Shown here piece by piece: positions 8,873 to 20,400 of a DNA stretch of 64,000 nucleotides. The stretch spans positions 3,279,317-3,343,316 of the forward strand of contig CP067345.1 of assembly GCA_020641055.1 (NCBI GenBank), read 5' to 3'. Below the pieces are notes generated by a model, which saw nothing but the letters and a program-made list of their open reading frames with translations, made no database searches and was not told where the DNA came from. The position numbers were made by a program, and so were the translations under genes. Position 1 is the stretch's first letter. Every line of letters begins with the position of its first letter. The DNA is from Clostridioides sp. ES-S-0010-02 (lineage in GTDB: Bacteria > Bacillota > Clostridia > Peptostreptococcales > Peptostreptococcaceae).

Positions 8873-11800
8873 CTAACTGTATTCAATTTTTACTTTTGAA
8901 CCTACACCAGCTTCACTTGATGAAACCAATAACTTAACAGGAACCCTATTTTTAAGTTCTTCGACATGACTTATTATACCCACACTTAGATTATTACTAT
9001 GCAATCTTTCCAATGATTCTATAACAATCTCCAAAAGTTCACTGTCCAATGAACCAAATCCTTCATCTAAGAAGAAGAATTCAAGCGGTGCACTTCCTTT
9101 TAATTGTATTTGAGATGAAAGAGCAAGTGCTAATGATAGTGAAGTTAAAAATGTCTCTCCTCCAGATAGAGTATCAATACTTCTTCTTTCTCCTCCATTA
9201 AAATTATCTCTCATTACAAAATTGAGTGTTGAGTCAATTTCAAGTGCATATCTTCCTTTAGTTATTCCTTCTAGTCTTTTTGATGCTTCTAAAGCTATAT
9301 ACTTTAGTTGATTTGTAGAGACATATTCTACAAATTTATTTCCTTGTATACATTTATCTAATTCTTCTAACAAATCTACTTTATGTTCAACCAATCTAAG
9401 TTCCTTATTAAAATCATTTATCTTATCTAAAGAATCTTTTAATGTTAGCAACCTATTTTGATTAGCTCCAATGTCTTTGGATATATTTCCTATTTCTACT
9501 TTCATATTATAAATATTATCTTTTAATTGTTCAAAGTATTCTTTTTTAATAATTCTTCCATTTAATTTTTCTTTTGATGATTTTATTTTAAATGATAATA
9601 ACTTTTGTTCTTCTTCATATTCTAATATTTCTTCAATCAATTTTTTTACTTCTTCACTTTCTAATAACGCTCTTTTTACTGCGTATATACTTTCAAACTT
9701 ATTTTCTGCTAGCAGTTTATTTAATATTATTTTTTGTTCTTTATATTGTTCTTTAGCAGTTTTAAGTCTTCCATCTATATTGTGCTTTTCAGCAAGATTT
9801 TTTTCATATTCTGACCTTTGTTCTTCTAGCTTTACTTTACTAGACTCTTCTTGTTCTAGTATCTTGCATATACGTTCTTCAACACTATGTAAAAGATTTT
9901 CAGCTAAATCACCTTTTGTTATGTTAATTACTTCTTTATACTTACTGTCTCTATTCACTTTTTTTTCTACATATAACTCTCTAGCTTTTATTAACTCTAA
10001 TTCTATTTCATGTAACTTACTTTCTTGTTCTCTTATTTTAATATCTAATAAATCTCTGTTTTTTAATAAGTTTGAGTATCCAGTATTTAATAATTCTAAT
10101 TTTTTTTCATTTTCTCTTATTTCTTCTACTTTTGATGATAGATTTGAGACTTTAGTAATTGTTTTTAATCCTAAATACTCTTGTTTTAATTTCTTACATT
10201 TATGTTCCAGGTTTTCAATTTCGATATTTAAGTCTTTTATTAATTTCTTATAGTTATTCAGACTTTCATTTATCTTTAATTCTTCTTTTTCAATTCTATT
10301 TTTTTCTTCTTTTGCCAATGTTATTTTATTTTCGGTGCTTTCCTTCTCTTTTTCCCACTCTTGAATATTAGACTTAAGTACAGCTAATTTTCTTTGTTCA
10401 TCATCAAGTCTTTTAAATAATTGACTTGATGGAATTTCCCCAAGCTTTCCTTTTACATCTTCCAATTCTTTAGTTTTCATTTTTTCTACAGACACATAAC
10501 CACTTACTTTAGAATTTAATTCTTCAATATTGTGTCTTATGCTTACTTTTTCTTTTTCCAATTTATCCAATTTGTCTTTGACAAAAACTATATTTTCATC
10601 ATAATTAGTTATATTATGATTTTCATGGTGCTTTGAACCACAAACTGGGCATGGCACATTTTCTTTTAATTCACGTCTAAGTTCAGAAGCCAAATTCAAG
10701 TATTTCAGTTCTTCCAACTCTTTCTCAAGGTCTTCTCTATTTTTTCTATTATTCTCAAGCTTTTCATTTACTAGACTTAGCTCTCTCTCAATATTAAATT
10801 TCTTTTCTAAAACTACCTTTAATTCATCTTGTATATTATTTTTCTTACTTTCATTTTCTTTGGTATTATTTGCCTTATTTCTTAATTCAGTTACATATTC
10901 AGATTTTAAAAGCAAATCTTCACTTTTACCAGGACATTTCTTAAGAAGAACATCTAAATGAAGAGACAAACTTTCTAGGTTATGGTTGATATCATTTTTA
11001 TCTCTATCAATATATCTAACTTTTAAATTTATATCTTCTGTATCCTTAGATATTTCTCCTAGCTTATTTATTTTTTGAGTTTTCTCTTCTAGTACTTTAT
11101 TATAATCTTTCTCATATTCATATGCTAAAAATATTTTTTGTTTTAATTCTGCACTTATATTTACTTTATCTATTTTTCCTTCAACTTCTTTTACAGACTT
11201 AATAACTGCTTCTTTTCTAGATTCAGAATCTTTTTTTAGTTTTTCTAACTCCATTTTGTTTTTACTTAAATCAAGGCCATTTTCTTTTAATTCTTTTAAT
11301 TCCTTATCTAGTAAAACTAATTCTTCTTCTAGTTTTATTGCTTGTTGTAACTTTATTTTTTCCTCACTTAACTTAGGAACTTCTTCATTTTTAATTCGAC
11401 TTATTTTTTCATATCTATGCTTTGTAACTTCAAGTTCTTGATTTAAAATTACTAATTTTTTATCTAAATTATCTACTGTGAAACTGTCCTCTTTTATTCT
11501 TTTTTCTAAATTTTGAACTGTGCCTATATATGGGTCCACTCTTCTTGCATTATTATCATTTTCTACAAGATTAGTTTTTTCTTTTATCTCATTGCTTTTT
11601 AGATTAAGTTCATTTTTTCTAAGCTCATTTTTCTCTAGTTTCAATTGTTCCTCATATATTACTTTACTCTCTTCATAAGATTTTTGAGCTAAATCTAAAG
11701 TTTTATTTTTATCTTTTTCTAGTTTTTTTAACTCTATTAGTTCTTGATTGATATTATTATACACTTCTTCCGTAATTCCATCGTATTGACTTAATTTTGA

Positions 11801-12400
11801 TTTCAAGTCTTTTAACTTTTGCAAATGTAAATTTTTTCTCTTTTTTACCTTATCTCCAAGACTTCTTCCATACTTTTCAAGATTGAAAATTCTCTCTAAC
11901 ATGTCTCTTCTATCTGCACGTGATAATCTCAAAAACTCATTGAATTTGTCTTGTGGTAAAACTACTGACCTCGTAAAATCGTTTGATGTTAGTCCTACAA
12001 CTTGAGCCACTTTTTCATTTACTTCAACAACTTTATCAGCCAAAACATTTTTTGTATTATCATTTAACACCTCTACTAATCTAGCGCCAGAAGTTTTTGT
12101 TCCTGTTTTACTTCTTACAATAGTTCTATCTACAATGTATCTTCTTCTTGTATTTTTGCTTCCTATCTCAAATTCATATGATATAATTGCTTTGTCACAT
12201 ACACTGTTTATATATTCTTTTGTATTTCTAGATATATTTCCATACATAGCAATGGTTATGGCATCTAAAATTGTAGATTTCCCACTTCCAGTAGTCCCAA
12301 ATATTCCAAACAAACCTCTTTCAATTAGCTTTTCAAAGTCTATAACTTGTTTATCAATATAACTATTAAGTCCAGTCAGTTCTAATCTAATTGGTCTCAT
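8873..12400 (-). CDS. sbcC: Exonuclease SbcCD, ATPase subunit SbcC
   Basis: About 1175 residues, SMC/Rad50-like. The N-terminal Walker A is GIFGTTGSGKSTIL near residue 33. Two very long Lys/Glu-rich coiled coils flank a zinc-hook CPVCGSKHH. The ABC signature LSGGE and Walker B FFFLDEGFGSLD are at the C-terminus. It dimerises through the hook and drives SbcD to cut hairpins and DNA ends. I prefer the ATG at 12400, which has AAGGTG 9 bp upstream and gives the conserved MRPIRLELTGLNSY start. The GTG at 12421 would overlap sbcD further. The start overlaps the sbcD stop by 14 bp, so the two are co-translated. Confidence 0.93.
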   Translation of the reverse strand: MRPIRLELTGLNSYIDKQVIDFEKLIERGLFGIFGTTGSGKSTILDAITIAMYGNISRNTKEYINSVCDKAIISYEFEIGSKNTRRRYIVDRTIVRSKTGTKTSGARLVEVLNDNTKNVLADKVVEVNEKVAQVVGLTSNDFTRSVVLPQDKFNEFLRLSRADRRDMLERIFNLEKYGRSLGDKVKKRKNLHLQKLKDLKSKLSQYDGITEEVYNNINQELIELKKLEKDKNKTLDLAQKSYEESKVIYEEQLKLEKNELRKNELNLKSNEIKEKTNLVENDNNARRVDPYIGTVQNLEKRIKEDSFTVDNLDKKLVILNQELEVTKHRYEKISRIKNEEVPKLSEEKIKLQQAIKLEEELVLLDKELKELKENGLDLSKNKMELEKLKKDSESRKEAVIKSVKEVEGKIDKVNISAELKQKIFLAYEYEKDYNKVLEEKTQKINKLGEISKDTEDINLKVRYIDRDKNDINHNLESLSLHLDVLLKKCPGKSEDLLLKSEYVTELRNKANNTKENESKKNNIQDELKVVLEKKFNIERELSLVNEKLENNRKNREDLEKELEELKYLNLASELRRELKENVPCPVCGSKHHENHNITNYDENIVFVKDKLDKLEKEKVSIRHNIEELNSKVSGYVSVEKMKTKELEDVKGKLGEIPSSQLFKRLDDEQRKLAVLKSNIQEWEKEKESTENKITLAKEEKNRIEKEELKINESLNNYKKLIKDLNIEIENLEHKCKKLKQEYLGLKTITKVSNLSSKVEEIRENEKKLELLNTGYSNLLKNRDLLDIKIREQESKLHEIELELIKARELYVEKKVNRDSKYKEVINITKGDLAENLLHSVEERICKILEQEESSKVKLEEQRSEYEKNLAEKHNIDGRLKTAKEQYKEQKIILNKLLAENKFESIYAVKRALLESEEVKKLIEEILEYEEEQKLLSFKIKSSKEKLNGRIIKKEYFEQLKDNIYNMKVEIGNISKDIGANQNRLLTLKDSLDKINDFNKELRLVEHKVDLLEELDKCIQGNKFVEYVSTNQLKYIALEASKRLEGITKGRYALEIDSTLNFVMRDNFNGGERRSIDTLSGGETFLTSLSLALALSSQIQLKGSAPLEFFFLDEGFGSLDSELLEIVIESLERLHSNNLSVGIISHVEELKNRVPVKLLVSSSEAGVGSKVKIEYS

Positions 12401-13598
12401 CTGTTGATTCACCTTCTTCACTTATTATATCTAGAAATAAATCCATAAGTTCTCCTTTTGGTTCTACTCCTCTACTAAAGGAATAAAATTCTTTGAATAA
12501 TTCTGCCATAGACTTTTCTTTTATATCTACACTTTCTTGTTCATAACAAGATGTTATTATCGGTTTTATCTCTATTATGTCTTTTAATAATTCTTTCATT
12601 TTTTTAATTTCACTTTGAGATATTATCTCATCAGTATTTATTTCAAAGTATGACCAAATATCTCTACCTTGATTTTTCTCACATATATCTAAAGCTTCAT
12701 CTATACCATTACATTTAAATACTTCTATTGGCTTGTAATTATTAAAATAAATTTCCTCGATATTTGGTTTTTCTCCTGCTTTTATATCCACTATATACGC
12801 ACCTTTAGTATATGCTCTTTCATCTTTGCTGTATTGAAGCGGAGAACCAGAATAATATGCATTTAAACGTTCAGAAGCTTTTTGTTGTTTGTGCAAATGT
12901 CCTAATGCAGTATATTGAGCTTTTTCTGGTAAGTCTTTTTTTTCAACCAGAAAGCTTCCCCCTAGTTGTATTGGTCTCTCTGATTCTGTACTCTCTCCAC
13001 CTATTACAAATATATGTGATACTGCTATATTTATAGTATCGCTTCTAAAATTTTCTCCTAAACTTCTAAATATATCACCTACTTTTTCAGAGTAAGTCTT
13101 TTGCTTTTCCAAATCATCTTCACTTGAAAAAACCTCATTTAATCTTTTTTCACTTGGATAAGGTAATGTAGCAATTACAATACTTTCTCCATTTATATTT
13201 AGTGTTGTGCATCCTTGTACAGCCTCTATTATTTCAAACTTTTCATACTTAGCTCTTTCTGTAGAACTTGATGGATAACCAAATATAAGTATACCCTGTT
13301 CATGTGCTAAAGGTGTTATTGCAGAAAGTCTCTCTGGATTATCATGATTCCCAGAAATTATTATTACACATCTTTGTCCATTATTAGCAAGTCTTGAAAC
13401 AGTTCTATAAAACAGTTTTTCTGCTTGAGCTGGTGGATTAGAATTATCATATATATCACCAGCAATTATTACCATATCAACTTCATTTGATTCTACTATT
13501 TGTATGAAGTCCTCACAAAATTTTGCCTGCTCTTCAATTCTAGAGTGGCCTTCTAGGTATTTCCCTAAATGCCAATCTGATGTATGAATGAATCTCAT
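12387..13598 (-). CDS. sbcD: Exonuclease SbcCD, nuclease subunit SbcD
   Basis: A 403-residue Mre11-type metallophosphoesterase. Metal-ligand motifs: SDWHLGK at residues 7-13, AGDIYDNSNP near 46, SGNHDNPERL near 83, an AVSHIF motif near 190 and ALGHLHKQQ near 228. It supplies 3'-5' exonuclease and hairpin endonuclease activity when bound to SbcC. The in-frame ATG at 13613 has its own Shine-Dalgarno inside the extra five codons (GGGGAGGG), so the ATG at 13598, giving MRFIHTSDWHLG, is the better start. The stop overlaps sbcC; addA ends 46 bp upstream. Confidence 0.93.
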   Translation of the reverse strand: MRFIHTSDWHLGKYLEGHSRIEEQAKFCEDFIQIVESNEVDMVIIAGDIYDNSNPPAQAEKLFYRTVSRLANNGQRCVIIISGNHDNPERLSAITPLAHEQGILIFGYPSSSTERAKYEKFEIIEAVQGCTTLNINGESIVIATLPYPSEKRLNEVFSSEDDLEKQKTYSEKVGDIFRSLGENFRSDTINIAVSHIFVIGGESTESERPIQLGGSFLVEKKDLPEKAQYTALGHLHKQQKASERLNAYYSGSPLQYSKDERAYTKGAYIVDIKAGEKPNIEEIYFNNYKPIEVFKCNGIDEALDICEKNQGRDIWSYFEINTDEIISQSEIKKMKELLKDIIEIKPIITSCYEQESVDIKEKSMAELFKEFYSFSRGVEPKGELMDLFLDIISEEGESTDETN

Positions 13599-13644
13599 TT
13601 TTTCCCTCCCCATTTATATTTATGTCTAATTTATATCAAAATAA

Positions 13645-16600
13645 TTAATAACAAACAGCCTCATCAATTCCAAATAAATATATACATTTTTCTTTTACTG
13701 ATTTTCCAGTTAAAGTTTCAATAACATCTGCATATAAATCTAATTGTCTCTTATATTTCTCTATTATCTGATTTATATTTTCTTCATTTACAAAATCTGT
13801 TTTATAATCTACTAAAACTATCTGATTATCTTCTTCAAAATAAGCATCAACTATACCTCTTAACATGACACTTTCTTTGTCATAAATTTTCTTATCATCA
13901 TTTTTTATCAATTCTTCATAAAGATATATATCTTTCATATTTACTTGTGCATAAATTGACTTTTCTCTATTTATAAGTTCAGCATTTAACATCCTTTTTC
14001 CTATATTAGATGTAAAAAATTTATATATTTTATAAGGATTTACTATACTAGCTTGCTTTTCTGTTATTATACCCTTTGAAATAAAACTTTTTATTTGCAT
14101 CTTTATATCACTTATGTTGTTTACCTTCTTTAAATCTAAAACTTCCATAACTAAGTGAATTATTGTACCTCTTTCTGCTCCATTTATTTTTTCTTTTTCT
14201 TCATCATTTTGAATAAATAGAGGTTTTTTTAAGGTTATTTTTTGTTCGAATATAGTATTTATCAACTCTTCTTCATAATTATTTTGTATCTTTTTTATTT
14301 CTGTAACTGATATACTAGCAGGTTTTTTTGTACTAAATTCATATGGATATATATAGTCTAACTTTTCTTCTATTTCAGCATAATAATCGCTATCAGGCTC
14401 ATCTACATCTATTTTTTCAAGAATTTTTTCAATACTTTCTTTTTCTTCATCATTTTTCTTTTGTATTAAAATATCATCCTTATTCCATAACTTTCCATAC
14501 CATTTTGAATTATGTTCAACATTAAATGGTACATCTAATCCCATATCTTCCAATAAATTAGATAAATCTTTATGTTTTAATACACAAGGCATTATCCAAT
14601 CTAAGAAATTCTTACTTTTTAGTATTTCATATTGTGATATTGTATCTAAATTTTCAATTCCATTGGACCATTTTTTCATGCTATCTTGTACATTTCTAGT
14701 AGAGCCTGTTATAATCAGTTTCTCTTTTGCCCTCGTAAATGCAACATATAAGACTCTCATCTCTTCTGATAAATTTTCTATATTTATTTTGCTTTTTAGT
14801 GCTTCTTTAGCTATACTTGGAAAAGAAATTCGTCTCTCATAATCCACAAACTGAGGTCCATATCCTAAGTTATGATGATATAAAATACTCTTTTTAAAAT
14901 CTTGAGTATTGAAATTTTTTCCCATAGCAGAACATATAACTATTGGAAATTCTAGACCTTTACTCTTATGGATACTCATTATTCTAACAACATTTGCATT
15001 TTCTCCAAGTGTTTTTGCACTCCCCATATCAGAGCTAGATTTTTTTAATTTCTCTATAAAATTTACAAAGTTGAATATTCCCTTAAAGCTAGTCTCTTCA
15101 AATTGTTTTGCTCTCTCAAAAAGTACTTTCAAGTTGGCTTGTCTTTGACTTCCACCTGGTAATGCTCCAACATAAGCATAGTATCCAGTTTTTGTATATA
15201 AATACCATATAAATTCATCTGTACTCATGTACATTGATTTTTCTTTGAATTCTTTTAGTTTAATCAGAAAGTCTTTGCTTTTATTTATACATTCTTCACT
15301 TGGTACAAAATCCGACTTATTTTCATTCTGTGATTCTGTAAATTCATCATACTCTGATGTACTTTCTAAAACTTCATAAAAAGTTTTATCTTTATTTTGA
15401 ATTCTAATATCAATTAAATCTTCTGGTGTAAATCCAAATATAGGTGACTTTAACACAGCTATAAGTGGTATATCTTGCATTGGATTATCTATTATCTGAA
15501 GTAATGATAGTATTGTTTTTATTTCAATTGTATCAAAATATCCAACTCCAACATCAGCATAAGTAGGTATATCCATATTCATCAACTCATCTGCAAACAC
15601 AGGTGCCCATGCAGATGTAGCTCTTAAAAGAATCACTATATCCTTAAATTCCACAGGTCTATAGGCATCAATTCCTTTATCATAGACTTTTTGAATCTTT
15701 CCATCTTCATTGGCTCTCATTAAATCCTTAATAATCTTTCCAACCATTCTAGCTTCAAGTTGTATATTGTCTAGTTCTTCATCTTCTTCTACTTCATTTT
15801 CTTCATTATTAACATTATTATCTTTATTATTTATAATATCATTACTAGGTTTAGTATTTTTTTGTATAAGGTGTATTTCTGTTGCTCCGCCAACAATAGA
15901 GTTCTCATCTAAATCTGATTTAAAATCTGCACCCAAATTAAGTCTTTCTTTTTCTGTATATTCAATCTCTCCTATATTCTCATTCATTATATTTTCAAAT
16001 ATATAATTTACAGAGTCTACAACTTCTTCTCTACTTCTAAAGTTTTTATAAAGCATTATTTTTCTGTGAGAACTTCCTTTTTCATCTTTATAGCTATTGT
16101 ACTTTTGTAAAAACAACTCTGGTTTTGCTTGTCTAAATCTATAGATACTCTGCTTTACGTCACCAACCATAAATCTATTTGGAGTATCTATGTTTGCTAC
16201 AGTTTTGAGCAGTACTTCTTGTACAAGATTGCTATCTTGATATTCATCTATAAATATTTCATAGAAATTATCTCTATACCCCATAGCTATATCAGAAGGT
16301 ACGATATTTCCATTCTCATCTATATTCGTAAGTATATTTAAGGCAAAATGCTCTATATCATTAAAATCTATTATTCCTTTTTCACTTTTTTTATTGCTGT
16401 ATTCTTCTTCAAATCTTAGAACAATATTGGATATTGGTTTAACTATATTATAAAGATACTTAATTTCGTCTTTAATAGATTCGCTATCTTTATTAAATGT
16501 AGCATTTATTATACTTTCTAAAGATTTTTTAATTTTATCTCTTATTGCTTTTGCTTTTTCTTTTGATTCTTTTATATATGAAGGAGCATCTTTTGGTATC

Positions 16601-17472
16601 CTTTTTATACCTTTTACATAGTTTTCAAAAGACATACTTGACATCTTCTTATGTGCCTCATTCCATGATTTATTACATGCTTCTGAAATATCAACCACTC
16701 TCTTATACTCAATCGAAAGCTTCTCTGTAAAAGTTTCTAGCTCTTCTATTGACTTAACTTCTTTTAAGGCCTTTTCCATATTTGAGCAAATTCCATCAAT
16801 TTCTATTTTTACAGTGTCTAATATAGCTCTAGCCCAAATAGATTCTGAAAAATCAAAGTCCTCATCAATGTTAAATCTCTCTGCTGAATCAACAAGCCAT
16901 TTTTTAGGCTCAGGAGAAGCCATTGCAAATGAATATATTCCTAAAATAATATCCTGAACCTCTTTATCTCCGCCTCTTTCTGCATAACTTTCAACTAAAT
17001 TTAAAAAACCCTCTTCTCTTTCTTCATATAATTTTTCAAATACTTCTTCTATTGCCTCTTGTTTCAAAATAGCGCATTCAGTTTGGTCTCCTATTCTAAA
17101 ATTAGGGTCTAGGTTTATTCTATGGAAGTTTGATTTTATAACATCTAAACAAAATGAGTGTATTGTTGTAATACTTGACTTATTTAATAAGACAAGTTGA
17201 TTTTGTAAATGTTTATTTTCTGGATTTTCATCTAATGCTTTTCCTATAGCATCACCTATTCTCTCTCTCATTTCTGATGCAGCCGCATTAGTAAATGTAA
17301 CTACTAATAATTTATCTATATCAATTGGATTTTCTCTACTTGTTATCATTTGAATTATACGTTCAACCAGTACTGCTGTTTTTCCCGACCCAGCAGCAGC
17401 TGCAACAAGTAAGTTACAGTCTCTACTTTCTATAACTTCTGTTTGCTCTTTTGTCCATTTAGGAGAACTCAT
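13645..17472 (-). CDS. addA: ATP-dependent helicase/nuclease subunit A
   Basis: About 1275 residues, the motor and nuclease subunit of AddAB, the Firmicutes counterpart of RecBCD that resects double-strand breaks for RecA. SF1A motifs: AAAAGSGKT (Walker A) near residue 30, FTNAAASEMRERI, FIDEYQDSN (motif II), GDVKQSIYRFRQA (III), SIHKSKGLEFP (V) and VLYVAFTRAKEKL (VI). The C-terminal PD-(D/E)XK nuclease shows RGIVDAYFEE followed by VLVDYKTDF. The stop of addB and the ATG form TGATG, so translation is coupled. A TTG one codon earlier (17475) is an alternative start. The RBS AAGGAG lies in the end of addB. Confidence 0.95.
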   Translation of the reverse strand: MSSPKWTKEQTEVIESRDCNLLVAAAAGSGKTAVLVERIIQMITSRENPIDIDKLLVVTFTNAAASEMRERIGDAIGKALDENPENKHLQNQLVLLNKSSITTIHSFCLDVIKSNFHRINLDPNFRIGDQTECAILKQEAIEEVFEKLYEEREEGFLNLVESYAERGGDKEVQDIILGIYSFAMASPEPKKWLVDSAERFNIDEDFDFSESIWARAILDTVKIEIDGICSNMEKALKEVKSIEELETFTEKLSIEYKRVVDISEACNKSWNEAHKKMSSMSFENYVKGIKRIPKDAPSYIKESKEKAKAIRDKIKKSLESIINATFNKDSESIKDEIKYLYNIVKPISNIVLRFEEEYSNKKSEKGIIDFNDIEHFALNILTNIDENGNIVPSDIAMGYRDNFYEIFIDEYQDSNLVQEVLLKTVANIDTPNRFMVGDVKQSIYRFRQAKPELFLQKYNSYKDEKGSSHRKIMLYKNFRSREEVVDSVNYIFENIMNENIGEIEYTEKERLNLGADFKSDLDENSIVGGATEIHLIQKNTKPSNDIINNKDNNVNNEENEVEEDEELDNIQLEARMVGKIIKDLMRANEDGKIQKVYDKGIDAYRPVEFKDIVILLRATSAWAPVFADELMNMDIPTYADVGVGYFDTIEIKTILSLLQIIDNPMQDIPLIAVLKSPIFGFTPEDLIDIRIQNKDKTFYEVLESTSEYDEFTESQNENKSDFVPSEECINKSKDFLIKLKEFKEKSMYMSTDEFIWYLYTKTGYYAYVGALPGGSQRQANLKVLFERAKQFEETSFKGIFNFVNFIEKLKKSSSDMGSAKTLGENANVVRIMSIHKSKGLEFPIVICSAMGKNFNTQDFKKSILYHHNLGYGPQFVDYERRISFPSIAKEALKSKINIENLSEEMRVLYVAFTRAKEKLIITGSTRNVQDSMKKWSNGIENLDTISQYEILKSKNFLDWIMPCVLKHKDLSNLLEDMGLDVPFNVEHNSKWYGKLWNKDDILIQKKNDEEKESIEKILEKIDVDEPDSDYYAEIEEKLDYIYPYEFSTKKPASISVTEIKKIQNNYEEELINTIFEQKITLKKPLFIQNDEEKEKINGAERGTIIHLVMEVLDLKKVNNISDIKMQIKSFISKGIITEKQASIVNPYKIYKFFTSNIGKRMLNAELINREKSIYAQVNMKDIYLYEELIKNDDKKIYDKESVMLRGIVDAYFEEDNQIVLVDYKTDFVNEENINQIIEKYKRQLDLYADVIETLTGKSVKEKCIYLFGIDEAVCY

Positions 17473-20400
17473 CAATCAACATCTCCTTCCATCATTTTTA
17501 TTATCTCTTCATTACTCTTATTATTTAAAATTTTATATTTATTATCTTTCATAGTTGAATCAAATTGACATATAGCTGAATAATCACAAAAATCACATGA
17601 TGTTCCCTCTTTATGTTTATATGGAGATATCTTTATTTCACCACTCAACATTTCTTCACATAAATCCTTTATCGAATGTTTTACATATTTTCTAAGTAAC
17701 CTAAAATCTTCATAACTTACTGTAGATGTGCTTTTACCTACATTTCCATCCTTTGTAAGACCTACTGGTATTACTAATGAATTTTTTCTTTTTCCATCTA
17801 TCAATGACTTATCCATCTCTTTTATTATATGAGAATCTTTTACCACAAGCCCTTTCATTCTAAGCTCTTTTAATATTGCTTCTTGAATTTCAGCGTCATC
17901 TTTATCTTCATTAAACTTTGCTATTGGGTTATTTATTCTACAATATAATATTGCTGCTGGATTTAAATTTATATCTTCTTCTTCTTTTACACTTTCAAGG
18001 ATTGCATCAAGATATACAAGTAATTGTAATTGTAGGCCATAGTATATCTCTGTTAAACTTATAGCTTTATTACCTGATTTATAATCTACTATTCTTATAT
18101 ATTTGTTTTCACCTTCTTCAAACTCATCTACTCTATCTATTTGACCGATTAAATTTACTTCTTCTCCATTATTCAAAACTATTTTTATAGGAGGGTATTT
18201 ACCGTCTTTACCAAATTTAACTTCATAATCTACAGGTTCAAATGAACCTTGTTTTATCTGTTGGCTAATTATATTTATAGCTGTTGTAAGCATATTCTTC
18301 AATCTATACGCAAGATATTTATATCTTTCAGAACTATTTAATATATATCCTGGTATCTTTGAGATTATTTCATCAACTATAATACCTACCTTTAATTCTA
18401 TATATTCTTCATCAATATCTTTCCACAATAAATTATCTTGTGATAGTTCTTTTGAAAATCTATCTAAAATATTATGAACAAAGGTTCCTAAATCTGGTGG
18501 TGTAAATGAATACTCTTTACGCTTTCTGGCTTTAAGGCCATATTGTATAAAATAAGCAAATGGACACTCTGCATATTTTTCAAGCCTAGACACACTAAGA
18601 GAATTACTTTTATATAATGACCTTATTTTTTTCTCTTCAATCCTATGAACTTGATTGGTATAACTAAGACCTTTTATAACTTTTTTTGTTATAGAACTAT
18701 ATAGTTCATCCTTTAGATAGTATCTATATATATCTAACCAGATACTATTCATTTCTTCTTTGCTATACTCATCACTATCGTAGTTTTTTATTACACTTAT
18801 AAGCTCGTTAAATGTAGGTGATTTTACAGTTATTTTTTTAAGTATATCTTCATTAGTTCTTTTATCTTCTTCTATCAAATAACTTTTATTTTCTACATTT
18901 GGGAATATTTTCTTCAATCTTGATATAATTATTGAAGGTCTAAGTGTCTTACCCTCATGGTCAGATATAGGATATGTTATAATTAGATTTTCAGATGTTG
19001 AAGTAAGGGCTTTATATACTAAAAATTGTTCTTCAAAACTTCTAGTTTTACTATCTATGTCAACTTCAATACCTTTATTTCCAAGACTCTCCCTATCATT
19101 ATCACTTAATATTCCACTATCTTTTGTAATTAAAGGAAATACACCATCTGTAGTTCCTATTAAGTATAAGTATTTTGTATTTGGATTTTTCATTCTGTCC
19201 ACACTACTTACAAGTACTTGGTCTATACTAGGAGGAACTAGCCCTAACTCATACTCATCAAAACCAAGAGTTATTAATTTTATAAATTTTTCTAAGGATA
19301 TTATTTCTTCACCCATAAGTTCCACCATTTGGTCTAAAACATCTACTACTATATCCCAAACTTGTGAATACTGATTAGCAACATCGAGTTCTCCTTTATC
19401 CTTAAAATTTACTATTAAACTCTCTATAGTTTCTGGCATATTTATATCTAGTAAAAACTCATATATATACTTGCAAATTTCTTTTACTCTGTTTTTTCCC
19501 TTTAATTTTTCTTGTAAATTTATTATTGGCTCTAATACTCTATTTTTTATTTTATTTATTTTATCTTTTAATTCTACCTCAAATTCACTTTCTTCATTAG
19601 TAAGACTTTGTGTTATTCTATAATCCCACTTTTCATCAAACCATTTCTTACCTTTAATCCCATTGGCTAGTACATAATTTTCTAGTAAATTTATATCATC
19701 ATTATCAATTCCTATAAGACCACTCTTTAAATACCTAAACATAGTTTCATATCCATATCGTCTGTTTTTCATTTCTAGAGCCGAAATAATTAATATAACT
19801 ATTGGATTACTTTTTGCTTCTCTCTTTTTATCTATAAAGTTAGGTATGTTATACTCATTAAATATAGAATGTACCAAAAAATCATATCTATTTAAGTCTC
19901 TTGTAGCAAGAGTTATATCTCTATATCTAACATTTTTGTCTCTAACCAAATGTACAATTTCTTTAGCTATTTCTTCTACCTCTGAATATAGATTATTAAA
20001 TTCTTTTATTTTTATATTTTTAGTTGGATTTATATATGTTTTATATGGATAAGCATTATAAAACTTTTCTAAATGTTGTAACTCTTGAATTCCTTCAAAT
20101 CTTTTTATAGTGCCTGTATTTAAATTTACTTGTGGTAATATTTTTATTCCTTCTTCATTACATAATTGAGTTAATTTTGAATAAGTAAACTTAGTTCTAG
20201 AAAATACATCTGCTTTGCTATATCCAATATAATTAACATTATCTACAGTCAAAGATATATTAACATCTTTAGCTTTATTTAATATACTTTTTATAACATT
20301 GTATTGATTTGGTGTAAAACCTGTAAACTCATCTATATAAACATAAGCTCCTTCTAAATAGTTACTCAATTCTATTTTGCCTGATAATGAAGTCAACATA